Of a stretch of DNA of 64,000 bases, positions 9,184 to 17,281 are shown in pieces. A program made the position numbers and the translations under genes. This DNA comes from CAMPKL01 sp963805925 (GTDB lineage: Bacteria; Acidobacteriota; Terriglobia; Bryobacterales; UBA6623). The notes under the pieces are model-generated. The model was not told the origin of the DNA and ran no database searches. It was given only the letters and a program-made list of their open reading frames with translations. Location of the stretch: positions 1,178,001 through 1,242,000 of the forward strand of contig CAWDWB010000003.1 of NCBI GenBank assembly GCA_963805925.1, read 5' to 3'. The first letter of the stretch is position 1, and the number at the start of each line of letters is the position of its first letter.

Positions 9184-10554
9184 AGCCGACCGAACGAATT
9201 CTGATCGTCGACGACGAACCCGGCATACGCAGCTCGCTGTCGGAAATTCTCGCCGACGAGGGCTATTTCGCAGAGGCGGTGGAGTCGGGCGAGGCTTGTC
9301 TGGAAATCCTGCAACGCAAGGCCTTTCAATGCGTGTTGCTGGATATTTGGCTGCCGGGGATCGATGGTCTCGAAACGCTGGAGCGTATTGAACAGATCGA
9401 TCCGACGCAGCGGCCCGCAGTGGTGGTAATCTCCGGCCACGGCAAGATCGAGACTGCCGTGCGGGCGACGAAGCTCGGAGCATTCGACTTTCTCGAAAAG
9501 CCCCTCTCGTTGGAAAAGGTGGTTCTGACGGTAAAGAACGCGTTGGCCAATCGCCGGTTGACCCGTCAGAACGAAGAACTTCGATCCGAGAGCGTGGGCT
9601 ATAGCATCATCGGCGAGAGCGTTCCGATGAAGGCGCTGCGGGGGCAACTCGAGGTAATGGCCCCGACAAGCGGGCGCGTGCTGATCTACGGCGAGAGCGG
9701 CGTGGGCAAAGAACTGGTCGCGCATGCGCTGCACGCGCGAAGCCTGCGGGCGGGCGCCGTTCGTCGAGGTCAACTGCGCCGCTATTCCCGAGGAGTTGAT
9801 CGAGAGCGAACTATTTGGGCACGTGAAGGGATCGTTCACCGGCGCGGTGGAAGACAAAACGGGCAAGTTCCAGCAGGCGGACCGTGGCACGCTGTTCCTC
9901 GACGAGGTCGGCGATATGAGTCTCAACACGCAGGCCAAGGTGCTGCGAGCACTCGAAAGCCAGCGCTTCGAGCCGGTCGGCTCGGGTCGGCGCGTGGAAG
10001 TGGATGTTCGGGTGATCGCCGCAACGAACAAGAACTTGGAAGAGGAGATCTCAAGCGGAAATTTTCGCGAGGATCTGTTCTATCGCCTCAACGTGATTCC
10101 GTTCTTCGTGCCGCCGCTGCGTTCGCGGGCCGAGGATATCCCGCAGCTGGCCGAGTATTTCCTCAATCATTTCTGCCGCGCCTACGGACGCAAACCGAAG
10201 CATCTATCGGTGGATGCGATTGAGGGGTTGATGAGCTACGCCTGGCCGGGCAATGTCCGCGAACTCCGCAACCTGATGGAACGCATCGTCATCATGCATG
10301 CGCCGGAGCGCGTGGATACGGAAGATTTACCGCTGCCGGGCGACCCGCGCAAGACGACGCCGCGGACGGCGGCGGGAGAGTTCCGGCCCCTGGCGGAATT
10401 CCGGGCGGCGTCCGAACGGCGCTATGTACTCGAAGTGCTTGAGGCCGAAGGCGGCAACATGACGCGCACGGCGGAAGCCCTGGGGCTGGAGCGCAGCCAC
10501 CTCTACCGCAAGATGAAGTCGCTGGGCATTTCCTCCTCCGACGCCAAAGACTAG
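9180..10554 (+). pseudogene. NtrX-like sigma-54 response regulator, interrupted by a one-base frameshift
   Basis: Receiver-AAA+-Fis regulator. The first frame (9180-10223) encodes the receiver (LIVDDEPGI, LLDIWLPGIDG with the phosphoacceptor Asp, FLEKPLS) and Walker A (GESGVGKE), then turns into nonsense after HARSLRAGA. The second frame (open from 9724 to 10554) continues exactly with PFVEVNCAAIPEELIESE, GSFTGA (sigma-54 contact loop), FLDEVGDM, and the C-terminal Fis-type helix-turn-helix (ALGLERSHLYRKMKSLGI). Removing one base in the GCGGGCGGGC tract at about 9747-9760 fuses both into a protein of about 457 aa, the normal NtrX length. Either a sequencing error or a recent inactivating insertion. 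Partner of the overlapping ntrY-like kinase. Confidence 0.85.
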
Positions 10555-10568
10555 TCCCGCGTTGGGAC

Positions 10569-10574
10569 TACAAT
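10569..10574 (+). promoter_or_regulatory. Candidate -10 box (TACAAT) for bacterioferritin, near-leaderless
   Basis: TACAAT ends 10 nt before the ATG at 10585. The intervening bases (AGACGTCACC) contain no Shine-Dalgarno sequence, so the transcript would have a leader of only a few bases. No good -35 is seen. Confidence 0.4.
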
Positions 10575-10584
10575 AGACGTCACC

Positions 10585-11061
10585 ATGAAAGGCAACGACA
10601 AAATCATCGCTCGTCTCAACGAAACTCTGATCTCCGAGTTCACGGCGATCCATCAATACTTCATCCACGCGGAGATGGAGGAAAACTGGGGCTACAAAAA
10701 ACTCGCCAGCTACGTAAAGCGTCAATCCATTGACGAGATGAAGCATGCCGAGAAACTCATCGAGCGTATTCTGTTTCTCGACGGCGTGCCTTCCATGGGC
10801 GAGTTGAAGCCGCTGCATATCGGCCCAGACGTGAAGGCGCAGTTGGAGAACGATCTGCAGCTGGAATACGACGCGGTGCAGCACCTCAACGCCTGTGTCG
10901 CCGATGCACGCGAGGCGGGAGACAACGGATCCCGCGAGCTTTTCGAGACGATCCTCAAGGACGAAGAAGAGCATGTGGATTGGCTTGAAGCGCAACTCCA
11001 GTCAATTGCCGACATCGGCATAGGCCTGTACTTGGCCCAACACCTTGAGCCCGGCCAATAG
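10585..11061 (+). CDS. bfr: Bacterioferritin
   Basis: Haem-binding iron storage protein, 158 aa, forming 24-mer shells that oxidise and store iron in the cytoplasm. All diiron ferroxidase ligands are present at canonical numbers: E18, E51, H54, E94, E127 and H130, plus Y25. Met52, the axial haem ligand between subunits, is kept (DEMKHAEK). Length equals that of E. coli Bfr. Monocistronic in appearance: it follows the ntrX-like gene by 30 bp and has its own possible promoter. Start ATG is unambiguous from the MKGNDKIIARLNE N-terminus. Confidence 0.97.
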   Translation: MKGNDKIIARLNETLISEFTAIHQYFIHAEMEENWGYKKLASYVKRQSIDEMKHAEKLIERILFLDGVPSMGELKPLHIGPDVKAQLENDLQLEYDAVQHLNACVADAREAGDNGSRELFETILKDEEEHVDWLEAQLQSIADIGIGLYLAQHLEPGQ

Positions 11062-11108
11062 TCAAGGGCATGTCTAATCGCTCAACATAGCGGCCCGCGG
11101 AGTAACCC

Positions 11109-12773
11109 ATGGGCTTAGCGCTGCACAGTCTCGACTGGATAGTAATCGTCGTCTACTTCTCGATGATCGTCGGGGTCGGTCTGTGGGCCGCGCGAAAAGT
11201 GAAGGGCACGGCCGATTACTTCATCGGTCATCGCGGCTTCAGCGTATGGTTGGTCATCGGGCAGGCTTTCGGCGTCGGAACCCATGCCGAGATGCCCGTG
11301 TCGCTGGCGGGCAAGGTTTACCAGTCCGGCTATGCCGGCATCTGGTATCAGTGGAAGAACCTGTTCATTACGCCCTTCTACTGGCTGCTGGCCCCGCTGT
11401 TTCGCCGGTTTCAGAGAACGACTACCGGAGAGGTCTACGAGGACCGCTATGGATCCTGGATGGGCGCGGTCTACACGATCTTCGCGCTGTCGTATTTCGT
11501 CTTCAACATGGGCGCCATGTTGAAGGGCGCCGGGAAGTTGGTGGCGGTGGCGGCCGGCGGAGGAATCACGCCGAACATGGTGGTGCTGGCGATGACCGGC
11601 ACGTTCCTGGTTTACTCGTTCGCGGGCGGTCTGGTTTCGGCCGCCTATACGGACTTCGTCCAGAGCTTCTTCATCATCGCCTTGTCGTTCCTGCTGATCC
11701 CGTTGGGCTTGCAGCGCGTGGGCGGATTCACAGGCATTCGAGAGTCGTTATCGCCCGAGATGCTGTCGATGGTGACTCCGGGCGATGTCGGCGTATTCAC
11801 GATTTTCATGTTGACGGTGAACGGTTTGATTGGGATCGTGGCGCAGCCTCACATTTTGGCCAGCGTGGGCACCGGGCGGGACGAGTATTCCTGCCGCATG
11901 GGCATGGCCGCGGGCAACTTCGTCAAGCGCTTTTGCACGATCGGCTGGGCGCTGGCGGGCGTGATCGTGGCGGCGATGTTAGCGCAGAACGGCGGTTCGC
12001 TGGCTGATCCGGAAGACGCCTTCGGCTACGCGACGCGAGAACTGCTGTTCCCCGGCTCGGTCGGGTTGATGATCGCCAGCGTGCTGGCGGCGAACATGTC
12101 GACCGGGTCGGCGTTCACGGTCGACGGCGGCGCCTTGTTTACGCAGAATTTTTATCGCCGCTACATTGCCGGCGATAAGGGTGACCGGCACTACCTCTAC
12201 GTCGGCCGGTTCGCAGGCGTTACGATGACCACTTTGGGCGTCGTCTTCGGGCTGTACGTCGACAGCGTACTGCAAGCGTTTCTGTTCACCGAGACGATTG
12301 CCGCCTTCATGGGCATCAGCCTGTTCGGAGCGATTAGTTGGCAGCGGGCGAATCGCTGGGGGGCGTTGGCGAGCCTGGCAGTTTCGAGTTTGACGTTCTT
12401 CTGGCTGACGTGGAATTCCTTCGGAGCCTTGCTGCAATGGGAAGCGATGAACTTCGGCATTGCGCTAGTCTCCGGATTCACCGCCCTAGTAGTTGTTAGC
12501 TTGGCCACGCCCCGAGAGCCGGCCGTACTGACCGAGCCGTTCTACGCCCGCTTGAATCGGCGGACGCGCTTCGACGAAGGCAGCGGCGAGGAGCAGGTGG
12601 TCGAAGAAGAGGGTCACGAACTGCTGTTCGTGCACCTTTTCAACTTGCGCTTGGGCGAAGGCCTAGGGGCCGTCTACCGCCGCTTCCGCGTCGACATCAA
12701 CGGCCTTGTGCTGGCGTTCGGCGTCGTCGTCGCGCTGATTGCCCTGGCCAAGGGCATTCTCTACCTGCCTTAG
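11109..12773 (+). CDS. Sodium:solute symporter family protein
   Basis: Second SSS-family Na+-coupled transporter in the window, 554 aa, with 12-14 hydrophobic helices. GTADYFIGHRGFSVW is the characteristic first-loop motif and VYSFAGGLVSAAYTDFVQ the conserved fifth-helix region. A hydrophilic insert at about residues 480-520 (rich in Glu) precedes the last helix. GGAGTAACCC upstream of ATG provides a ribosome site. It differs strongly from the symporter at 2509 and is closer in style to proline/pantothenate-type SSS members; substrate unknown. It converges with the cytochrome peroxidase gene, overlapping by 4 nt. Confidence 0.85.
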   Translation: MGLALHSLDWIVIVVYFSMIVGVGLWAARKVKGTADYFIGHRGFSVWLVIGQAFGVGTHAEMPVSLAGKVYQSGYAGIWYQWKNLFITPFYWLLAPLFRRFQRTTTGEVYEDRYGSWMGAVYTIFALSYFVFNMGAMLKGAGKLVAVAAGGGITPNMVVLAMTGTFLVYSFAGGLVSAAYTDFVQSFFIIALSFLLIPLGLQRVGGFTGIRESLSPEMLSMVTPGDVGVFTIFMLTVNGLIGIVAQPHILASVGTGRDEYSCRMGMAAGNFVKRFCTIGWALAGVIVAAMLAQNGGSLADPEDAFGYATRELLFPGSVGLMIASVLAANMSTGSAFTVDGGALFTQNFYRRYIAGDKGDRHYLYVGRFAGVTMTTLGVVFGLYVDSVLQAFLFTETIAAFMGISLFGAISWQRANRWGALASLAVSSLTFFWLTWNSFGALLQWEAMNFGIALVSGFTALVVVSLATPREPAVLTEPFYARLNRRTRFDEGSGEEQVVEEEGHELLFVHLFNLRLGEGLGAVYRRFRVDINGLVLAFGVVVALIALAKGILYLP

Positions 12774-13828
12774 TGGCCGCCGCCTGCGGTCGGCCCCGAC
12801 TCCGGCAAGGGAGTTCGGCTGGTGTGAGGCGGCAGGATGGGGTACTCAACCTTCGGTTGCTCACCGGTCAGCGTGAGCAGGAATGAGGTAATCGAATCAA
12901 CCTCGTCTTCGTTCAATTCGGAACCCAGTTGCGAGACGCCCATGACGGCAACGGCCTGCTTGAGATCCCAAACCTTGCCGGAGTGGAAGTACGGAGCGGT
13001 CAATTCGATATTTCGCAATGAAGGCGACTTGAACTTGTATTCGTCCGAGGCCGTCTTGGTGACTTCGAAGCGGCCCTTGTCATTGACAGGCAAGATGTCT
13101 GCGCCGGGTTTCTCGACGACGCCAAAGGAGAAGTAGCCCGTGCCGCCGACATTGACGCCGTTGTGGCAGTTGACGCAGCCCTTGCTCATGAACAATTCGA
13201 GCCCGTGGATCTGGTGAGCGTCGAGGACGTTTTCTTGTCCGCTGAGGTAGCGGTCGAAGTCGGACCAGGGGGTCAGCAGGGTGCTTTCAAAAGCTTCGAT
13301 GGCCAGGGCCATGTTGTCGAACGTCACCGGGTTCGACTGGCCGGGAAAGGCTTGATCGAAAGCCTCCACGTAGCCGGGCATGCTGGTGAGAGTCGCGATG
13401 GCTCGGTCGGGAGTGGAGTTCATTTCCACCGCGGCCTGCACCGGACCTTTGGCTTGCTCTTGAAGGTCTTTGGCCCGGCCATCCCAAAACTGCGCCAAGT
13501 TGAAGACCGCGTTCAAGACGGTCGGACTGTTTCTCGGTCCCTTGGCCCAGCCGTGACCGATCGACGTTTCGAGCAAGTCCACGCCGCCGGTGGCGACGTT
13601 GTGGCAAGTGTTGCAGCTGATCAGCCAGCTGCGCGACAACCGCGGATCGAAGAAGAGCATCTTGCCCAACTCAACCTTTTCGGGAGTCAGCGGATTGCCG
13701 GGGATCGCCGGCGGGCTGGTAGGCACCACTTCGAACCGGGAGCGCGCTTGTTCGAGCAAAGTGCCCTGAGCCCAAGCCGCCGCGCTGGCGAGGGAGATGA
13801 GAATGGCGAGTATGAGGAACCGCTTCAT
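12770..13828 (-). CDS. Di-haem cytochrome c peroxidase (MauG/CcpA family)
   Basis: Periplasmic di-haem c-type protein, 352 aa, with an N-terminal Sec signal ending near AWAQG (residue 20). Two CxxCH haem sites are visible: CNTCH at 72-76 and CVNCH at 218-222. LGKMLFFDPRLS and RNSPTVLNAVFN are classical peroxidase motifs around the first haem. The family reduces H2O2 using electrons from small cytochromes; MauG relatives oxidise protein substrates instead, so catalytic role is not certain. It follows the PBP-like gene on the same strand by 75 bp. Confidence 0.93.
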   Translation of the reverse strand: MKRFLILAILISLASAAAWAQGTLLEQARSRFEVVPTSPPAIPGNPLTPEKVELGKMLFFDPRLSRSWLISCNTCHNVATGGVDLLETSIGHGWAKGPRNSPTVLNAVFNLAQFWDGRAKDLQEQAKGPVQAAVEMNSTPDRAIATLTSMPGYVEAFDQAFPGQSNPVTFDNMALAIEAFESTLLTPWSDFDRYLSGQENVLDAHQIHGLELFMSKGCVNCHNGVNVGGTGYFSFGVVEKPGADILPVNDKGRFEVTKTASDEYKFKSPSLRNIELTAPYFHSGKVWDLKQAVAVMGVSQLGSELNEDEVDSITSFLLTLTGEQPKVEYPILPPHTSRTPLPESGPTAGGGH

Positions 13829-13903
13829 GAGATTTCGGGGTGTAGCTCGACCGAGACGAAGAGTTTTCGCCGGAGCCTCCCTTTAGATTAGCGGCTCGCG
13901 GCG

Positions 13904-14932
13904 CTAGTCGCCAGATTTCAGCGCAGGATGTTGAGCCGTCAGCTCAGGGCGGCGCAAGCGTTGGAGGACGTTACCGGCTACCTCAGAGGCCAGCGAACCG
14001 GAGATGGATGAGCCGCCGCGCAGCATGACGACGATCGTCAGCGTCCGGTCGTCCTGCCTAGCAAAGGAAGCGAACCAACCCAGGCGGGTACGTGACTGCC
14101 GCAAGTTTAGGCTGCAAGTGCCGGTCTTGCCCCAAACGGACGTCCCAGAGGCGCGGGCGCGCCTTGCCGTACCCGATTTGACGGCCTCGGCCATTCCTTT
14201 TTCGATTTCCGGCAGCCAATCGCCAATGGCCAGCCGCCTCTTCAGGCGGGGCGCCAGAGAGCTCGCTTCGGCCCGATCTTCCGGGTGCTGCAGGTAGTAC
14301 AGAGCACCGCCGTTAGCGATCGCCGAAACGAATGCCGCCAACTGTAGGGGCGTTACGGAGATCCCGTCGCCGAAAGACGTCATGCGCCCGACGCCGTAGT
14401 CGTGTTCGATGTCGGGGAATCGGCCAATCTGCTCGCCAGGGATATTCCAGCCCGCTTTCTCGCCGAACCCGAACCAGCGGGCGTAGCGGCGAAACCGGCT
14501 GAAGCCTAGCCTCTCTCCCAATTCGTCGAACAGCACGTTGTTGGATATGGCCAACCCGTGGACCATGGTCATGAACCACCCGCCAGGGAAGTAGACCTTC
14601 TCGGCCGGCTCGATGAGTCCTTCGCTGAGTGCGGCCAAGCCGGCGACCAGCTTGATGGTCGAACAGGGGATGTAGCCGTCGGAGAGGGCCAGTTTCTGGT
14701 TGACCATTGACAGGATCTGGCCGGTTTGGGCGTCGGCGACGACGACAGAACCGTTGAGCCGACCCAGAGCCTCGACAGCCGCTTGGCGAACGACAGGATC
14801 CTCACCGTCGGCCCAATCGCCTGCCGGCGAGTCGGCATACGGCCTGATCGTATACCCACGACGCGCCGGTTCGGCTTGCGCGGCGCCAATCGCCAGGCAC
14901 GCCAAGACGGCAATGGAAATGGCTCGTGCCAT
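13904..14932 (-). CDS. Exported penicillin-binding transpeptidase-like protein (PBP2/class D lactamase fold)
   Basis: Serine acyl-transferase domain protein, 342 aa, with a signal peptide of about 20 aa. The three active-site motifs are present: S91-T-I-K94 (SxxK), S130-N-N132 (SxN) and K269-T-G271 (KTG). MSFGDGISVTPLQLA is the loop typical of PBP2/FtsI-type transpeptidases. At 342 aa it lacks the long N-terminal dimerisation domain of PBP2, so it is a stand-alone transpeptidase domain, possibly a D,D-peptidase, a beta-lactam sensor or a class D beta-lactamase relative. Upstream is a TAGAAT box 11 nt from the ATG. Confidence 0.8.
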   Translation of the reverse strand: MARAISIAVLACLAIGAAQAEPARRGYTIRPYADSPAGDWADGEDPVVRQAAVEALGRLNGSVVVADAQTGQILSMVNQKLALSDGYIPCSTIKLVAGLAALSEGLIEPAEKVYFPGGWFMTMVHGLAISNNVLFDELGERLGFSRFRRYARWFGFGEKAGWNIPGEQIGRFPDIEHDYGVGRMTSFGDGISVTPLQLAAFVSAIANGGALYYLQHPEDRAEASSLAPRLKRRLAIGDWLPEIEKGMAEAVKSGTARRARASGTSVWGKTGTCSLNLRQSRTRLGWFASFARQDDRTLTIVVMLRGGSSISGSLASEVAGNVLQRLRRPELTAQHPALKSGD

Positions 14933-14943
14933 GGATCCCCACT

Positions 14944-14949
14944 ATTCTA
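14944..14949 (-). promoter_or_regulatory. Candidate -10 box (TAGAAT) of the PBP-like gene
   Basis: On the minus strand TAGAAT is followed by 11 nt (AGTGGGGATCC) and then the ATG at 14932. The gap is too short for a normal leader, so initiation would be leaderless or nearly so. Confidence 0.35.
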
Positions 14950-15051
14950 GGCGGAGCCGACCGGCTAAGTGAATAGGCTAGGGGCACATAGTCAGGTTGT
15001 TAAGCAAAGCGCCGTAAACGAGGCGCCGCCGCGGAAGACAGCGATTTTGGG

Positions 15052-15080
15052 GAACTTTCGCCTGGCAATCGGTGTCTAAC
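15052..15080 (+). promoter_or_regulatory. ECF (sigma-E type) promoter: GGAACTT-N16-GTCTAA
   Basis: GGAACTT at 15052-15058 and GTCTAA at 15075-15080 are separated by 16 bp, matching the E. coli sigma-E consensus at every position. The predicted transcription start is near 15086, giving a leader of about 73 nt to the sigma factor gene at 15159. This strongly suggests that the sigma factor autoregulates its own operon. The match is directly visible; the regulation is inference. Confidence 0.8.
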
Positions 15081-15158
15081 TTGGCGATGAAGCTCCTCGG
15101 CGACTATTTGCCGGGGAACAGGGCGGCTGATAGGCTAAAAGCAGTTCGGTAAGAGCTG

Positions 15159-15809
15159 ATGCACATCTTTGACTCGCTATTGGCGCAGCAAGCCATCGAA
15201 GACCCGGAAGCGGGCCTGACGAGACGCTTGAAGTGTAGAGAGTCCGAAGCGTACGCCGAGCTCATCGCGAAGTACGAAAAGCCCGTATTCGGCTTTGTCT
15301 ACCGGCTCTTGGACTGCCCAGACGACGCGCCTGACGTAACACAGGAAGTGTTCGTCAAAATATTCCGCAACATAGACGACTTCCGAGGCGACAGCACGCT
15401 GAAGACATGGATTTACCGTATCGCTGTCCACGAGGCGTCCAATCGCCGCCGTTGGTTCAACCGTCATCGCCGATCCGAGGTCTCGATCGAGGCCAAGAAC
15501 GAGGAGCGGGGTTCGGCTTGGGAGTGGCTCCGCGATGGGCGTGAAGGCCCGTTTGAACAGTTACAACATGTCGAGCGACTGGATTTGGTCGAAGAGGCAT
15601 TGCGGGATATTGATGATCGGCTGCGAGCTGCAGTCGTGATGAGAGATTTAGAAGGTTTGAGCTACAACGAGATCGCCGCGTCGCTTGAGATCTCCTTAGG
15701 GACCGTGAAGTCGAGGATCCTACGCGGGCGAGAAGCGTTAAGAACCGCGCTGGAGCGGCGTCTATCCGGCGCCTTGAGCGGCGCCCGGTTACAGACGACG
15801 ACGGAGTAA
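15159..15809 (+). CDS. ECF RNA polymerase sigma factor (RpoE-like)
   Basis: Group 4 sigma-70 protein, 216 aa. Region 2 (residues about 35-100) has DVTQEVFVKIFRNIDDFRG, the core-binding and -10 recognition helices, with TWIYRIAVHEASNRRR. Region 4 (about 150-200) has LEGLSYNEIAASLEISLGTVKSRI, the -35-binding helix-turn-helix. It is 5 bp upstream of a zinc-finger anti-sigma gene and behind a sigma-E-consensus promoter, the usual layout of an envelope-stress ECF module. rsmA follows directly, so the operon ties stress control to ribosome maturation. Confidence 0.95.
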   Translation: MHIFDSLLAQQAIEDPEAGLTRRLKCRESEAYAELIAKYEKPVFGFVYRLLDCPDDAPDVTQEVFVKIFRNIDDFRGDSTLKTWIYRIAVHEASNRRRWFNRHRRSEVSIEAKNEERGSAWEWLRDGREGPFEQLQHVERLDLVEEALRDIDDRLRAAVVMRDLEGLSYNEIAASLEISLGTVKSRILRGREALRTALERRLSGALSGARLQTTTE

Positions 15810-15814
15810 AGGTC

Positions 15815-16480
15815 ATGCACTGCTCCTGGATACAGCAACGATTGTCCGCTTACGCAGAGGGGGAGCTGACAGGTCTGGCGCGTTTCGTAACGCGGCTGCA
15901 CCTGCAAGTTTGTGCTTCGTGCTTGCGTGACGCAGAGTCCATGGAGGCGGCATGGTCGCCGCTGAAACTTTTGCGCAACCCCGAGCCGCCGGCGACGCTG
16001 TCAACGCAGTTGCGGGCGGCGATTTCGGTCGAGCTAGCCCGCGGCAACCCGTGGCAATGGAGAATGACGCGATTAAGAGCCACCATTCGAGAAGGCCTGC
16101 GGCCCATGGCGATTCGCACGATTAGCGGATCGCTCTCGGCGGCGCTGTTGTTTGGGCTGGTCATGCCCGCCTTATGGACCTTGCCGGTGGAGGCGAACGA
16201 CGATATTCCCGTCACCTATCTGGCGAAAGGATTAGTGAGCAGCCCGACGTTAGAAGCGAAAGAGTTGTTCCCGTTCAGCGAAGACACGGATGTTTTGGTC
16301 TATATCGACACGCGCGGCAAAATGTACGACTTCCAACTGCCCGAAGATCAACGCCAAAATGTGCAGTTGAGAGCGGAGATCGCGCAGTCCCTCTTATTGG
16401 CTGAGTTCGAACCGGCCACCTTTTTCGGCCAACCCGTGCGGGGCCGTGTGGTCATCACGTTCACGACCGTGAAGGGCTGA
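15815..16480 (+). CDS. Membrane anti-sigma factor (zf-HC2) with TonB-C-like periplasmic domain
   Basis: 221 aa. The N-terminal zinc-binding anti-sigma domain has Cys3 and the HxxxCxxC cluster in LHLQVCASC; it would bind the ECF sigma factor encoded just upstream. One transmembrane helix lies at about residues 105-128 (GSLSAALLFGLVMPAL). The periplasmic part ends with VLVYIDTRGKMYDF and LAEFEPATFFGQPVRGRV, which reads like the C-terminal fold of TonB (strand, helix, then a ...FEPA...G.PV...V strand). The domain could sense an outer-membrane partner. The ZAS and TM calls are firm; the TonB-C resemblance is by eye. It ends at the base before the GTG of rsmA. Confidence 0.8.
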   Translation: MHCSWIQQRLSAYAEGELTGLARFVTRLHLQVCASCLRDAESMEAAWSPLKLLRNPEPPATLSTQLRAAISVELARGNPWQWRMTRLRATIREGLRPMAIRTISGSLSAALLFGLVMPALWTLPVEANDDIPVTYLAKGLVSSPTLEAKELFPFSEDTDVLVYIDTRGKMYDFQLPEDQRQNVQLRAEIAQSLLLAEFEPATFFGQPVRGRVVITFTTVKG

Positions 16481-17281
16481 GTGGCTTCCGGCAGGAAGCC
16501 CGCCGCAAAGCGCGGTCCGCGCCCTCGGTTGGGCCAGCACTTTCTCCACGATCAGGGAGTTCTTGATCGCATCGTCGCGGCCCTCTCGTTTCGCCAAGAC
16601 CAACTCGTTGTTGAAATCGGCCCAGGCCGCGGCGTGCTGACGCGGCGTCTACTCGATGCCGGCGCACGGGTGCGCGCCGTGGAGTTGGACGCCTATCTGG
16701 CCGGGCGGCTACGCGAGGAGTTTGCCGCGGAACCGCGTTTTGAGCTGATTGAGGACGACATCCTCAACGTGGATATCGGCGCCCTGGCTCAGGGAGAAAT
16801 TGCCGTTTTGGCGGGCAACCTGCCCTACTACATCACCTCGCCCATCATCCGGCGAGTCTTGGCTGCCGGTCGCAGCTACGAGCGGGCAGTCTTCCTCGTC
16901 CAGTTGGAGACGGCCCAGAGGATCGCTGCTCGCAAGGGTTCGCGCGACTACGCGTACTTGAGCGCGCTAACGCGTATGCAGTCCGATCCGGAAATCCTGT
17001 TCAACGTCCCGCCTGGCGCCTTCAGCCCGCCGCCACGCGTGCAGTCGGCGGTAATCCGGCTCACTAGCCGCGGCGACGGAGCTCCGGACCCGGCGTTCGT
17101 GAAGTTCTTGGAGGCGGCGTTTCGACATCCGCGCAAGACGCTGCTCAACAACCTGAATGGCCTTTACGAGAAGGCGTACGTCGGCGCTGAACCCGAGGCG
17201 GGTCTGCGGGCCCAGCAACTGGACGTCGAAGAACTGCGGGAGCTGTGGGAGCGACTAGAGCAGCGCGTCCCAGCCGGCTAA
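16481..17281 (+). CDS. rsmA: 16S rRNA (adenine1518/1519-N6) dimethyltransferase
   Basis: KsgA/RsmA, 266 aa: SAM-dependent dimethylation of two adjacent adenines near the 3' end of 16S rRNA during small-subunit maturation. Motif I is EIGPGRGVLTRRLL and motif IV is NLPYYITSPII. RLGQHFLHD at the N-terminus is the family opening. It starts with GTG immediately after the TGA of the anti-sigma gene, indicating translational coupling. The 3' end overlaps the convergent manC by 27 nt. Co-expression with an ECF sigma operon is unusual and worth noting. Confidence 0.95.
   Translation: MASGRKPAAKRGPRPRLGQHFLHDQGVLDRIVAALSFRQDQLVVEIGPGRGVLTRRLLDAGARVRAVELDAYLAGRLREEFAAEPRFELIEDDILNVDIGALAQGEIAVLAGNLPYYITSPIIRRVLAAGRSYERAVFLVQLETAQRIAARKGSRDYAYLSALTRMQSDPEILFNVPPGAFSPPPRVQSAVIRLTSRGDGAPDPAFVKFLEAAFRHPRKTLLNNLNGLYEKAYVGAEPEAGLRAQQLDVEELRELWERLEQRVPAG

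Noticed and set aside
9830..9850. GSFTGA instead of GAFTGA in the sigma-54 contact loop
   Set aside because: The Ser variant is common in NtrX-type regulators and is not a defect.
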